DNA from: Oscillospiraceae bacterium
GTDB lineage: Bacteria > Bacillota > Clostridia > Oscillospirales > Acutalibacteraceae
NCBI GenBank assembly: GCA_902787025.1
Contig: CADAER010000001.1
Span: forward strand, 1 to 64,000
Direction: 5' to 3'
DNA: 64,000 nucleotides
This document shows, piece after piece, positions 8,490-16,038 of this stretch. Each line of letters starts with the position of its first letter. The stretch's first letter is position 1. The translations under genes were made by a program, and so were the position numbers. The notes under the pieces were generated by a model. That model searched no databases and was not told the DNA's origin. It saw nothing but the letters and a program-made list of their open reading frames with translations.

Positions 8490-9113
8490 TTATTCTTCCC
8501 TCTCATAGGGGAAGGTGCTGAAAACCTCAATTTTGCGGTCGGTCATCCACATTCTCGCATCAACGCGCAGAACATAACCGCAGCCGCTGTCACATCTCCA
8601 TTTGTTCGCCGCAAGCTCGGGTATGCCGTACGCCTCCAGAATTGCCATAATCACACCGCCGTGTGTGATAATTGCCGTGTTTTCGGTACCGGCGCGGAGA
8701 ATCCCGTCAACAATCTTCTCGAACGCAAGGCAGACTCTCGCGGAGAATCTGTCTGAACTTTCGCCGAATTCGGGAACCGCATCGGGATCTCCCGCAAGCC
8801 AGCGGACAAAGGTGTCGTTATCCTTAAGCTCCTCCGCGGTTTTGCCCTCGAACTCGCCGAAATTACATTCGGATAATCCGTCTATTGTCAGCGCCTCTTT
8901 GGCAGGGTAGAGAATCTGCGCCGTCTGAAGGCATCTTTTAAGCGGGCTTGAAATAACGGCGTCTACCCAGGGGTAAACCGATTTTTCGCTTAATTCCTCC
9001 AATTCGGCTCTGCCCTCGTCGCTCAGGTCGACATCGGTGTGCCCGATATATTTGCCCTGCGCGTTCTCTTTAATCATGCCGTGGCGGATGAGATAAATGT
9101 TGTAAGCTTTCAT
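8490..9113 (-). CDS. Histidine phosphatase family protein
   Basis: A 207-aa phosphoglycerate-mutase-like phosphatase. The phosphohistidine motif is RHG at residues 10-12, the second arginine lies in SSPLKRCLQTA, the CNFGEFEG segment gives the acidic residue, and the second histidine is in ITHGGVIMAIL. The segment YIGHTDVDLSDEG resembles alpha-ribazole phosphatase (CobC), but no cobalamin gene is nearby, so the substrate is open. Cytoplasmic, no signal peptide. Upstream SD is GGTG. Confidence 0.85.
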   Translation of the reverse strand: MKAYNIYLIRHGMIKENAQGKYIGHTDVDLSDEGRAELEELSEKSVYPWVDAVISSPLKRCLQTAQILYPAKEALTIDGLSECNFGEFEGKTAEELKDNDTFVRWLAGDPDAVPEFGESSDRFSARVCLAFEKIVDGILRAGTENTAIITHGGVIMAILEAYGIPELAANKWRCDSGCGYVLRVDARMWMTDRKIEVFSTFPYEREE

Positions 9114-9164
9114 ATTTTCACCATAATCAATAAAATATTTTTCAATATTCGGTTATTTTAACTA

Positions 9165-9193
9165 TATACAAATTGTATTATCGGGTTTATAAT
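9165..9193 (+). promoter_or_regulatory. Promoter of the XRE regulator gene
   Basis: TATACA (9165-9170), 17 nt, then TATAAT (9188-9193). It sits in the divergent gap between the phosphatase and the regulator. Confidence 0.5.
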
Positions 9194-9202
9194 ATTGTTC
9201 CG

Positions 9203-9214
9203 CTGTATATACAG
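9203..9214. promoter_or_regulatory. Possible operator palindrome upstream of the XRE gene
   Basis: CTGTATATACAG is a perfect 12-bp palindrome lying just downstream of the -10 box, at the expected transcription start. A second near-palindrome, ATACAAATTGTAT, covers 9166-9178 at the -35. Both are placed as autoregulatory sites for an XRE protein would be. This is inference from position and symmetry. Confidence 0.4.
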
Positions 9215-9244
9215 TTCGTATATTTTCGCACGGAGGTTATCACT

Positions 9245-9856
9245 TTGGAAAAATCATTTTCGGTAACGCTCACCGAACTTCGCAAAGAAAAAAGACTCAC
9301 TCAGAAGGAGGCTGCCGCCAAACTCGGAATATCGCAGGCTCTTCTTTCACATTATGAAAAAGGAATACGCGAATGCAGCAGGGAATTTCTGATTAAAGCC
9401 GCAGATTTCTACGGCGTTTCCTGCGACTACCTGCTCGGAAGAACCGCGGAACGAACGGGCGAGATAGGCATTGATGTCAACAAAGCCGTGCCGGGTGATT
9501 CCGAACTATCGACAGAAACACTTGAGCGTGCGGTTGCCGCCGTAAAGGATATGCTTGACAGAAGCAAGGATGAACGCCTTAACCTGCTTTTCGCGGTTGA
9601 ATTATACAGGTTTATCCTGATGGGAATAAACGCGGGAGTTCTGCCGGAAAAGTGGGCCGCAAGCGGTCTTAATCCGCGGCTGTCGCAGTTTCTTGACATT
9701 TCGGGCTCGTTTATGCGTTCGCAGGCGGCGTCTCTGAAAATCAAGTCACCCGCTCTCAAAAAGAAGAGCGTGCCCGCTTGTGTTCACACTGTCGCACGAA
9801 CGGCGGACGAGTGGCTCAGGGACTGCCTGGCGGAAATACTTCCCGAAGAAAAATAA
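9245..9856 (+). CDS. XRE-family transcriptional regulator
   Basis: A 203-aa DNA-binding protein. The start is taken as TTG at 9245 because GGAGG (9232-9236) lies 8 bases upstream; the longer in-frame ATG at 9173 overlaps the predicted promoter. Residues about 5-65 are an HTH_3 domain (LTQKEAAAKLGISQALLSHYEKG, then DYLLGR). The remainder is a helical domain I do not recognise, perhaps for dimerisation or ligand sensing. It is divergent from the phosphatase-TlpA pair, which it could control, and probably represses itself. Confidence 0.85.
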   Translation: MEKSFSVTLTELRKEKRLTQKEAAAKLGISQALLSHYEKGIRECSREFLIKAADFYGVSCDYLLGRTAERTGEIGIDVNKAVPGDSELSTETLERAVAAVKDMLDRSKDERLNLLFAVELYRFILMGINAGVLPEKWAASGLNPRLSQFLDISGSFMRSQAASLKIKSPALKKKSVPACVHTVARTADEWLRDCLAEILPEEK

Positions 9857-9873
9857 AACAGAGCATATAAATT

Positions 9874-9917
9874 AAAAGCTGCCTTCTGTGCTTCGGCACC
9901 GGGGCAGCTTTTGCTTT
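9874..9917. terminator. Bidirectional terminator
   Basis: AAAAGCTGCC and GGCAGCTTTT enclose an inner GTGC-TTCG-GCAC hairpin. It lies between the convergent XRE and CAP-like genes. Confidence 0.8.
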
Positions 9918-9922
9918 TAAAG

Positions 9923-10804
9923 TTACACAAGAATAACAGTGGTGTAGTATTCGCCGTTGTATTTTACCACCCCTACGCCTATGCTTGTATGGTCGCCTGT
10001 GGTAGCGTCGGTTGAAGCGACAACGGATTTATAAATAAGCGAACCGCCCGCGGGAGTTTTGACATAATAGGAGACCCTTGTCGGTGTGGATGTTCCCACC
10101 GTTTTGGCTACGCTGTATGCTCTTGCGGTTGTGCTCAGGCCGCTGTCCTGCGCGAGGGGTTCCAGACCGTTTTCGGCGCGCTCGCGGTTTATTTCGCTTA
10201 TAATCGTGTTGGCCGTTCCGGTCTCATTGGTGTAGTTGCCGGGAATTTTCATCTTGCTTGTTGCGGTAGCTTCAGTCCAGACATCTTTTGTTGTGGTTTC
10301 GGTTGTTGATTCCGTGGGAGGAACGGTGACAGTCTGGGTTACGGGCTTGCCTTTTTCATCAGTGACCTTTTCGCCCGATTCATCCGTTACGGGAACAACC
10401 TTTGTTTCGGGTTTTACGGTAGTCTCGATTTTGGTTATTGCCTCGCCGTTTTCGTCCGTAACATATTCGCCGAGTTCATCCGTTACGAAAACAATCATTG
10501 TTTCGTCTTCCTCGGTTTCCGTTTCCTCGGTGGATTCCTCGGTGGTAGAGGTGGTGGGGTAACGGACGCTCGCGTGCATTCCCGAGTCGGTGTAGTTTTC
10601 AATCATCGTGTAAAACTCGATTTCACCTTCATCGTTTATACGGCTGTATTCAACGATTGTGGTGCGGTCGGCTTCGCTTTCAGCCGGTCTCGAATTGCCG
10701 ATATACATTCTGATGAATACAAAAACAACAAGGGCAAGCGCTATCGCGGCGACTGCCATGGTGGTAATATCTTTGCTCTCAATGCCGAATTTGTTTTTGC
10801 TCAT
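9923..10804 (-). CDS. Membrane-anchored CAP/SCP-like protein with acidic repeat linker
   Basis: A 293-aa protein with a single N-terminal membrane segment (about 16-36) and no lipobox, so the rest is probably outside the cell. The middle is rich in Thr, Glu and Val and repeats a VTDExGExVTDExGxxVT unit (VFVTDELGEYVTDENGE, then VPVTDESGEKVTDEKGK). The last 90 residues resemble a CAP domain: INRERAENGLEPLAQDSGLSTTARAYSVAK near its start and IGVGVVKYNGEYYTTVIL at the end. The domain is shorter than a typical CAP domain and I cannot place the full His/Glu cavity residues. A surface or wall role is likely but undefined. Confidence 0.7.
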   Translation of the reverse strand: MSKNKFGIESKDITTMAVAAIALALVVFVFIRMYIGNSRPAESEADRTTIVEYSRINDEGEIEFYTMIENYTDSGMHASVRYPTTSTTEESTEETETEEDETMIVFVTDELGEYVTDENGEAITKIETTVKPETKVVPVTDESGEKVTDEKGKPVTQTVTVPPTESTTETTTKDVWTEATATSKMKIPGNYTNETGTANTIISEINRERAENGLEPLAQDSGLSTTARAYSVAKTVGTSTPTRVSYYVKTPAGGSLIYKSVVASTDATTGDHTSIGVGVVKYNGEYYTTVILV

Positions 10805-10845
10805 CTTTTCACCGACCTTTCCCGAATCTCAAAATATCTCAATTT

Positions 10846-10873
10846 ATTATATCACCGATATTATACAATGCAA
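10846..10873 (-). promoter_or_regulatory. Promoter of the CAP-like gene
   Basis: On the minus strand TTGCAT (10873-10868), 16 nt, TATAAT (10851-10846) with an extended -10 TG. It lies about 40 bases upstream of the ATG. Confidence 0.65.
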
Positions 10874-11007
10874 GAGTAAATATTAATTATTAGAATTATT
10901 TTAATTTTTTTGCAACTTTTCCGGGCAATGAAACAAGGGCGAAATATCAATAAAAATTGTATTATAGAAAACACATAACGGTTTGTCAATATTTTTTCAA
11001 AAAATAC

Positions 11008-11036
11008 TTGAAATATTTTTTTATATTAGTTATAAT
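11008..11036 (+). promoter_or_regulatory. Promoter of the PHP-fold gene
   Basis: TTGAAA (11008-11013), 17 nt, TATAAT (11031-11036). The rest of the 10874-11007 gap is AT-rich with nothing else recognisable. Confidence 0.75.
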
Positions 11037-11085
11037 ATGGTTTAATAGAGGGAATATCGCAAAAAAATGGAGATGTAGTAATCAT

Positions 11086-11958
11086 ATGAGTGCGGATTTA
11101 CACTGTCACACTAAATTATCAAACAGTTCAATGGGAATAGATGACCTTCTCGTGCTTGCGGCAAAGCGGGGAGTGGACACATTGGCGATTACGGACAGAG
11201 ACTGTCAGGCGGGCAATGTGCGCGCAAAGATTATCGGCGAACGCAAGGGCATAAATGTTCTGCCGGGCGTTGAGCTTTCGTGCACGGATGCCAAGAGAAA
11301 CAAAACGGTTCTGATTCTCTGCTATTTAAGCGACAGCCCCGACAGGCTTGAAGGGCTTTGCAGAAGAAACATCATCGCGCGGAAAAAAGCGTCGCAGTTC
11401 ATGATTCTTAAAATTGCGCAGAGATTTCCCATTACATCCGAACTTGTGGTAAAATGCGCCACGGGTTCAACCGCCGTATTCGAAGCACACATTATGCATT
11501 CGCTTATGGAATGCGGTCTTACCGACAGAATCTACGGTGACCTTTACAGGGAACTGTTTGACCCGGAAAGCCCGGATAATGTTATAGTTCAGCCCAAATA
11601 CTCCTCGCCTGCGGAAGTTATCGAAGCTATCCACGAGGCGGGAGGCGTAGCGGTTCTCGCGAGACCGGGCGATGACATTGAACTTGTCGAAGAGCTTGCG
11701 AAAGCGGGGCTTGACGGAATTGAAGTATGGCATCCGTCTCACACGGAAGAGCAGGTTGAAGCGCTCAGAAAGACGGCGGCAAAACTTAAACTGCTCAGCA
11801 TAGGCGGCAGCGATTTCAGAGGAATGTATTCGCAGAATTCGGTAAGTGTGGGCGATATTGTCACTCCTGAATCCGATCTTAAAGCGCTGATGAGTTACAA
11901 ATCCAAAATGAAAAAGAAAGCAGCCGCGGCCGCAAAACAGGAAGAAGCCTCAAAATAA
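11086..11958 (+). CDS. PHP-domain protein with altered metal-binding motifs
   Basis: A 290-aa PHP-fold protein, related in layout to 3',5'-nucleoside bisphosphate phosphatases (RNase AM/YciV/TrpH). The start is the ATG at 11086, just before DLHCHTKLS; the longer frame reaches into the promoter. SD GGAG is 13 bases away, a little far. H6 and H8 of the first motif and the GVELSC motif remain, but three positions usually His are Arg: ITDRD (usual ITDHD), VLARPG (usual LAHPG) and GGSDFRG (usual GSDFHG). The SDG after the first motif is SNS. It may be inactive or have changed metal use. The C-terminus is Lys/Ala-rich. Confidence 0.85.
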   Translation: MSADLHCHTKLSNSSMGIDDLLVLAAKRGVDTLAITDRDCQAGNVRAKIIGERKGINVLPGVELSCTDAKRNKTVLILCYLSDSPDRLEGLCRRNIIARKKASQFMILKIAQRFPITSELVVKCATGSTAVFEAHIMHSLMECGLTDRIYGDLYRELFDPESPDNVIVQPKYSSPAEVIEAIHEAGGVAVLARPGDDIELVEELAKAGLDGIEVWHPSHTEEQVEALRKTAAKLKLLSIGGSDFRGMYSQNSVSVGDIVTPESDLKALMSYKSKMKKKAAAAAKQEEASK

Positions 11959-11968
11959 GAATAACGGA

Positions 11969-12004
11969 AAAAAGGCACGGAGTGTTACCGTGCCTTTATT
12001 TTTT
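11969..12004. terminator. Bidirectional terminator between PHP gene and trmD
   Basis: AAAGGCACGG (11971-11980) and CCGTGCCTTT (11988-11997) pair around AGTGTTA. A T-rich run follows on + and a run of T on -. It overlaps the last codon of trmD. Confidence 0.8.
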
Positions 12005-12739
12005 ATCCGAACCGTTTTTCAGTTCTTCAAGATATTCCTTATCTTTTTTGTCGAGCTGCGCGTTTTCAAGCAGGTCGGGACGCCTTTCATAAGTCCGTTT
12101 AAGACTCTGCTTTCTCTGCCACTCGGCGATTTTCGCGTGATGCCCTGAGATAAGAACATCCGGAACCTTTCTGCCGTGCCACTCGGGAGGTCTTGTGTAT
12201 TGCGGATATTCGAGCAATGAGGAAAAATGGCTCTCGTAAGTGAAAGCGTCTTCATTTGCGAGCACGCCGGGAAGCATTCTCGAAACGGCGTCCGCCAGAA
12301 TAAGAGCGGGCAGTTCTCCGCCGGTGATAACATAATCGCCTATCGATATTTCTTCATCGACTATCTCTTCGATTACTCTCTCGTCAATACCTTCATAGTG
12401 ACCGCAGAGAATCGCAATGCTGTCAAGTTCCGATAATTCGGCAACCCTTTTCTGAGTGAGGGTTTTGCCCTGGGGAGTCATATAAATCAGATGCGGGCGT
12501 TTGCCGAGAGCTTTGCAGAGCGCGTCAAAACAGTCATAAACGGGCTGAGTCTGAATTATCATACCCGTTCCGCCTCCGTAAGGCGAGTCGTCAACGCGGT
12601 TATGCTTGTCGAGAGTGTAGTCGCGTATGTTTATGCAGTTTATCTCAACACAGCCGCTCTCTCTCGCTCTGCCGATGATGCTCTCATTCAAAAAAGAATT
12701 GCACATATCGGGGAAAAGAGTCAGGATATCAATTCTCAT
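11996..12739 (-). CDS. trmD: tRNA (guanine-37-N1)-methyltransferase
   Basis: A 247-aa SPOUT methyltransferase that methylates G37 of tRNAs reading CNN, CUN and CGG codons to prevent frameshifting. Diagnostic stretches are MRIDILTLFPDM, VDDSPYGGGTGMI, ILCGHYEGIDERV and ISIGDYVITGGE, the trefoil-knot SAM site. The ATG at 12739 is chosen because AGGGA lies 9 bases upstream; a TTG six bases earlier is too close to it. The start overlaps the end of rimM by 11 bases, so translation is probably coupled. Last gene of the ylxM operon. Confidence 0.96.
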   Translation of the reverse strand: MRIDILTLFPDMCNSFLNESIIGRARESGCVEINCINIRDYTLDKHNRVDDSPYGGGTGMIIQTQPVYDCFDALCKALGKRPHLIYMTPQGKTLTQKRVAELSELDSIAILCGHYEGIDERVIEEIVDEEISIGDYVITGGELPALILADAVSRMLPGVLANEDAFTYESHFSSLLEYPQYTRPPEWHGRKVPDVLISGHHAKIAEWQRKQSLKRTYERRPDLLENAQLDKKDKEYLEELKNGSDKK

Positions 12740-13247
12740 CGTCAAAAATCCCTTTCAGCGGCTTTATAAGGATAAGATTGTTTCCGACGTCTGTTTTTAT
12801 CACCACATCGGGAATCGCGGGAATAAGATACTCTCTGCCGTTTTCCGAGGTGATATGCCACACGTCGTTGGCTCCGGTGGGACTGACGTCCGTGAGCGTG
12901 CCGTAAACTTTGCTTTCGTCATCCGCGTCGCGCACTTCGCAGCCGATAAGCTCGGCTATGAAATATCTGCCTTCGGGAAGAGAAGCGTCGGAGCGTTTCA
13001 TATAGAGAATCTTTCCGCGCAGCTTCTGGGCTTCCTCAATGGAGTCAACGCCGTCAATCTTTACCAAAACAATGTTGCCGTGCGGTCTTGATTTTACCTT
13101 AACCGCACAGCATCCGTTGCTGTCAGAATATAATGTTTTAAAGCGGGTGAAAAAATCGGGGGAGTCACAGAACGGATTGACACGAAGTTCTCCCCTTATT
13201 CCGTGAGTACCCGTGATTTCACCGATTTCAAGATATTCTTTAATCAA
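12729..13247 (-). CDS. rimM: 16S rRNA processing protein RimM
   Basis: A 172-aa ribosome maturation factor that helps assemble the 30S head around S19. The N-terminal RimM domain opens with EIGEITGTHGIRGELRV. A C-terminal PRC-barrel follows from about residue 95 (GCEVRDADDESKVYGTLTDVSPTGANDVW and LIPAIPDVV). It overlaps khpA by 8 bases and trmD by 11. The placement between khpA and trmD is standard for Firmicutes. Confidence 0.95.
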   Translation of the reverse strand: MIKEYLEIGEITGTHGIRGELRVNPFCDSPDFFTRFKTLYSDSNGCCAVKVKSRPHGNIVLVKIDGVDSIEEAQKLRGKILYMKRSDASLPEGRYFIAELIGCEVRDADDESKVYGTLTDVSPTGANDVWHITSENGREYLIPAIPDVVIKTDVGNNLILIKPLKGIFDDEN

Positions 13248-13473
13248 TCTCTACTGCAATCCTTGCTTTGTTGCGTGTTGCCGCAGCGCGCATAACAACG
13301 CGGATAGCCTTCGCTATTCTGCCCTGTTTGCCTATAACTCTGCCCATATCATCTTCGCTTACGTGAAGGTGATAAACAACAGTGCCGTCCTCTGCGGGCT
13401 CGTCAACTGTTACGCTGACGCCGTCGGGGTCGTCAACCAGACCTTTTGCGATGCTTACAAGTAATTTTTCCAT
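13240..13473 (-). CDS. khpA: KH-domain RNA-binding protein KhpA (YlqC)
   Basis: A 77-aa single KH domain with the GXXG loop seen as IGKQGR. The N-terminal MEKLLVSIAKGLVDDPDGV is typical of the YlqC/KhpA family. Members bind RNA, usually with KhpB, and influence cell size and division in streptococci. It starts one base after the rpsP stop and overlaps rimM. Confidence 0.92.
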   Translation of the reverse strand: MEKLLVSIAKGLVDDPDGVSVTVDEPAEDGTVVYHLHVSEDDMGRVIGKQGRIAKAIRVVMRAAATRNKARIAVEID

Positions 13474-13474
13474 C

Positions 13475-13732
13475 TTATGCCTCTGCCTTTGCGCCTAAAC
13501 CGGCTTTTTTAAGAAGCTCTTTTACAGTGTCTGTGGGCTGCGCGCCGTTAGCGATCCACTGTGAAGCCTTTTCAAGGTCAACCTTGATTTCAGCGGGCTG
13601 TGAGATGGGATTGTAGGTGCCGATTTCCTCGATGAATCTGCCGTCACGGGGATATCTTGAATCCGCAACAACGATACGATAGTAGGGTTTTTTCTTTGCG
13701 CCCATACGACGAAGTCTGATTTTTACTGCCAT
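13475..13732 (-). CDS. rpsP: 30S ribosomal protein S16
   Basis: An 85-aa protein needed for 30S assembly. It shows the S16 signatures [20 protein letters not shown] and [27 protein letters not shown] lies just before the ATG. Third gene of the ylxM-ffh operon. Confidence 0.97.
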   Translation of the reverse strand: MAVKIRLRRMGAKKKPYYRIVVADSRYPRDGRFIEEIGTYNPISQPAEIKVDLEKASQWIANGAQPTDTVKELLKKAGLGAKAEA

Positions 13733-13797
13733 TTTTTGTTCCTCCGATAAAATTATTTATTGATTTAAATATATATTATGTATCAACCGAAGTTGTA

Positions 13798-15153
13798 TTA
13801 CATTCCGAAAACGCTCGGGTCTATGCCGTTTGCCTTTGCCATTCTGCGGAGCTTTTTGTTTTTGCCCGCCGAATTCATCTGTTTGAACATCTTTTTCATC
13901 TGCTTGTATTGTGAAAGCAGACGGTTGACATCCTCAATCTGCTGGCCGCAGCCCGCCGCGATGCGCTTTTTGCGCGAGGCGTTGATGATGTCGGGGTTTT
14001 TGCGTTCTTTTGGAGTCATCGAAAGTATGATAGCCTGCATACGGTCAAACTGCGCTTCATCAACCTGAAGATCCTTGACCTTGTTGCCGAGACCCGGAAT
14101 CATACCTAAAATATCCTGAAGGGAGCCCATCTTGCGTATCTGCCTGAACTGTTCAAGCAGGTCGTTTAAGTCGAACTTGTTTTTAGCGAGTTTTTCCTCA
14201 AGCTCGGCGGCCGCCTTGTCATCTATGGCCTGTTCCGCTCTTTCGATGAGAGAGAGAACATCGCCCATACCGAGAATACGGGATGCCATTCTGTCCGGAT
14301 GGAAAACATCGAGGTCGCCTAACTTTTCGCCGGTGCCGACGAATTTTATCGGCTTGCCGGTAACCGCTCTCGCCGAGAGAGCCGCGCCGCCTCTGGTGTC
14401 GCCGTCCATCTTTGTAAGGATAAGACCGTCTATTCCGAGGGCCTCGTCAAACGAGGTCGCTACATTGACCGCGTCCTGACCGGTCATCGCGTCGACTACA
14501 AGCAGAATCTCGTGCGGCTTTACTTCCGCCTTGATGTTTTTGAGCTCGTTCATAAGCTCTTCGTCAACATGAAGACGACCCGCCGTGTCAAGAATAACGT
14601 AATCGTAGCCCTGGTCCTTCGCAAGCGAAACAGCCTGTTTGGCTATATTTACGGGGTTTTCATTGCCCTGTTCAAAAACGGGAACTCCCGCCTTTTCACC
14701 TACTATCTGCAACTGTTTGATTGCCGCGGGGCGGTAAACGTCGCAGGCTACGAGCAGGGGACGGTGGTTTTCGTTTTTTAACATTAAGGCAAGCTTTGCC
14801 GAATGTGTGGTTTTACCTGAGCCCTGAAGACCGCACATAAGAATTACCGTCGGCGGGTGAGCCGCGTAGGCAAGACGGGATTTTGTGCCGCCCATCAGGT
14901 TTATCAACTCTTCGTTGACGATTTTGATTACCATCTGTGAAGGCGTCAGGCTTTCCATAACCTTTTCGCCGATGGCTTTTTCGGTTACCGTGTTCGTGAA
15001 ATCTTTGGCAACCTTGTAGTTAACGTCGGCTTCAAGAAGAGCCATACGCACTTCTCTCATTGCCGAGCGGACATCCGCTTCGTTGAGGCTTCCTTTGCTC
15101 CTGAGAGATTTGAAAGCGGATTCAAGTCTTTCCGAAAGACTCTCAAATGCCAA
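13798..15153 (-). CDS. ffh: Signal recognition particle protein Ffh
   Basis: A 451-aa GTPase of the signal recognition particle, which targets nascent membrane and secreted proteins to FtsY and SecY. N and G domains show GLQGSGKTTHSAKLA (P-loop), DTAGRLHVDEELM, and TKMDGDTRGGAAL. The Met-rich M domain binding SRP RNA and signal peptides occupies roughly 300-435 (MGSLQDILGMIPG, RMQAIILSMTP). The start is TTG at 15153 (LAFESLSERL), 8 bases after GGAGG; the GTG three codons earlier overlaps that SD. Confidence 0.96.
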   Translation of the reverse strand: MAFESLSERLESAFKSLRSKGSLNEADVRSAMREVRMALLEADVNYKVAKDFTNTVTEKAIGEKVMESLTPSQMVIKIVNEELINLMGGTKSRLAYAAHPPTVILMCGLQGSGKTTHSAKLALMLKNENHRPLLVACDVYRPAAIKQLQIVGEKAGVPVFEQGNENPVNIAKQAVSLAKDQGYDYVILDTAGRLHVDEELMNELKNIKAEVKPHEILLVVDAMTGQDAVNVATSFDEALGIDGLILTKMDGDTRGGAALSARAVTGKPIKFVGTGEKLGDLDVFHPDRMASRILGMGDVLSLIERAEQAIDDKAAAELEEKLAKNKFDLNDLLEQFRQIRKMGSLQDILGMIPGLGNKVKDLQVDEAQFDRMQAIILSMTPKERKNPDIINASRKKRIAAGCGQQIEDVNRLLSQYKQMKKMFKQMNSAGKNKKLRRMAKANGIDPSVFGM

Positions 15154-15192
15154 AAAAATCACCTCCGAAAAACGATTTGCCGGATAACAATA

Positions 15193-15558
15193 TTACTCTT
15201 CGAGCATTGACATTGCCGCGACCTTTATTCTTACGGAGTAATCGTTGATTTCTCTTGAAAGACCGTGGCGCATATTGTATTCGGAAATCATATTGGAATA
15301 TTCAATAATCTCGTTGATTGAAGAACGCAAATCTTCAAATCTTTTCGCGATGCCGAGCTTGGATTCCATATCGAAAAGCTGGGTTTCCGCACGCTTTATT
15401 GCATCGCGCACACCCTGACGGGTGATGCCTTCATTCTCGGCAATCTCAGAGAGTGAAAGATCGTCATTATAATAGTAATCAAGAAAACTGCGCTGCTTTT
15501 CGGTGAGCATATCGCCGTAGAAATCAAGCAGAACCGCAATGTCGAGATTCTTTGCCAA
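15193..15558 (-). CDS. ylxM: YlxM family DNA-binding protein
   Basis: A 121-aa UPF0122 protein with a sigma-70 region-4-like helix-turn-helix (TEKQRSFLDYYYNDDLSLSEIAENEGITRQGVRDAIKRAE). YlxM proteins are almost always next to ffh and are thought to modulate SRP function or expression. The start is taken as TTG at 15558, 8 bases from GGAG; the in-frame GTG at 15567 touches the SD itself. First gene of the operon, transcribed from the consensus promoter at 15655-15683. Confidence 0.92.
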   Translation of the reverse strand: MAKNLDIAVLLDFYGDMLTEKQRSFLDYYYNDDLSLSEIAENEGITRQGVRDAIKRAETQLFDMESKLGIAKRFEDLRSSINEIIEYSNMISEYNMRHGLSREINDYSVRIKVAAMSMLEE

Positions 15559-15625
15559 CTCGTTCACTCCTTTTTTCAGAATAAGCGTAAAATAACCGCG
15601 GAAAAGCGGGTGATTTTTCGTGCGC

Positions 15626-15647
15626 TGTAAAGCGTTTAAACTTTACA
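15626..15647. promoter_or_regulatory. Operator-like inverted repeat at the ylxM start point
   Basis: TGTAAAG (15626-15632) and CTTTACA (15641-15647) are exact inverted repeats separated by 8 bases. The site covers or directly follows the predicted transcription start of the ylxM operon. It could be a repressor site or an early mRNA hairpin. I cannot assign a regulator. Confidence 0.5.
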
Positions 15648-15654
15648 AGCCCGT

Positions 15655-15683
15655 ATTATACAAGAAAACGCCTGCCGTGTCAA
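15655..15683 (-). promoter_or_regulatory. Perfect consensus sigma-A promoter for ylxM-ffh-rpsP-khpA-rimM-trmD
   Basis: On the minus strand TTGACA (15683-15678), exactly 17 nt, TATAAT (15660-15655). Both hexamers match consensus fully. The region 15690-15900 between this and the + promoter holds no gene I can support. Confidence 0.85.
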
Positions 15684-15920
15684 GCACAAATTTTTACGAA
15701 TTTCGGTGATTTTTAACCTCATTTTGTGGAAAACGCCGTGGAAAAGTGTATAACAATCTATCCGCTGTGTTTTTTGCGAAAAACACCCACAATATATGCC
15801 CCGAAAAAATTTGCAGAATGTGGAAAAAATTTTTTCCGCAGGGGGATTGCTTTCCGCGTTTTGTCCGTGGCAACCGGATGTAAAGCACAAATTATGTTTT
15901 ACATTTATTATTCAAACTTG

Positions 15921-15949
15921 TTGATAAAAAAATACAATAGTGATAAAAT
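15921..15949 (+). promoter_or_regulatory. Promoter of the beta-CASP hydrolase gene
   Basis: TTGATA (15921-15926), 17 nt, TAAAAT (15944-15949) preceded by TG one base away. Just upstream is TGTAAAG...TTTACA (15879-15903), a looser copy of the repeat at 15626. Confidence 0.6.
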
Positions 15950-16038
15950 ATAATCGGAAGGTGCGAATTGTGCCGAAAAACTCCGCCGCGACGCAGTTGT
16001 GCCGAGGGCGGATTTCTGTTTAAGGAGGACTGACGGAA

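Noticed and set aside
15720..15830. Three GTGGAAAA repeats resembling DnaA boxes (TGTGGATAA)
   Set aside because: Each has a mismatch, there is no dnaA or dnaN nearby, and this AT-rich gap is explained by two promoters.
15636..15953. Short frames in the gap between ylxM and the beta-CASP gene
   Set aside because: They overlap the two promoters and palindromes and have no coding character.
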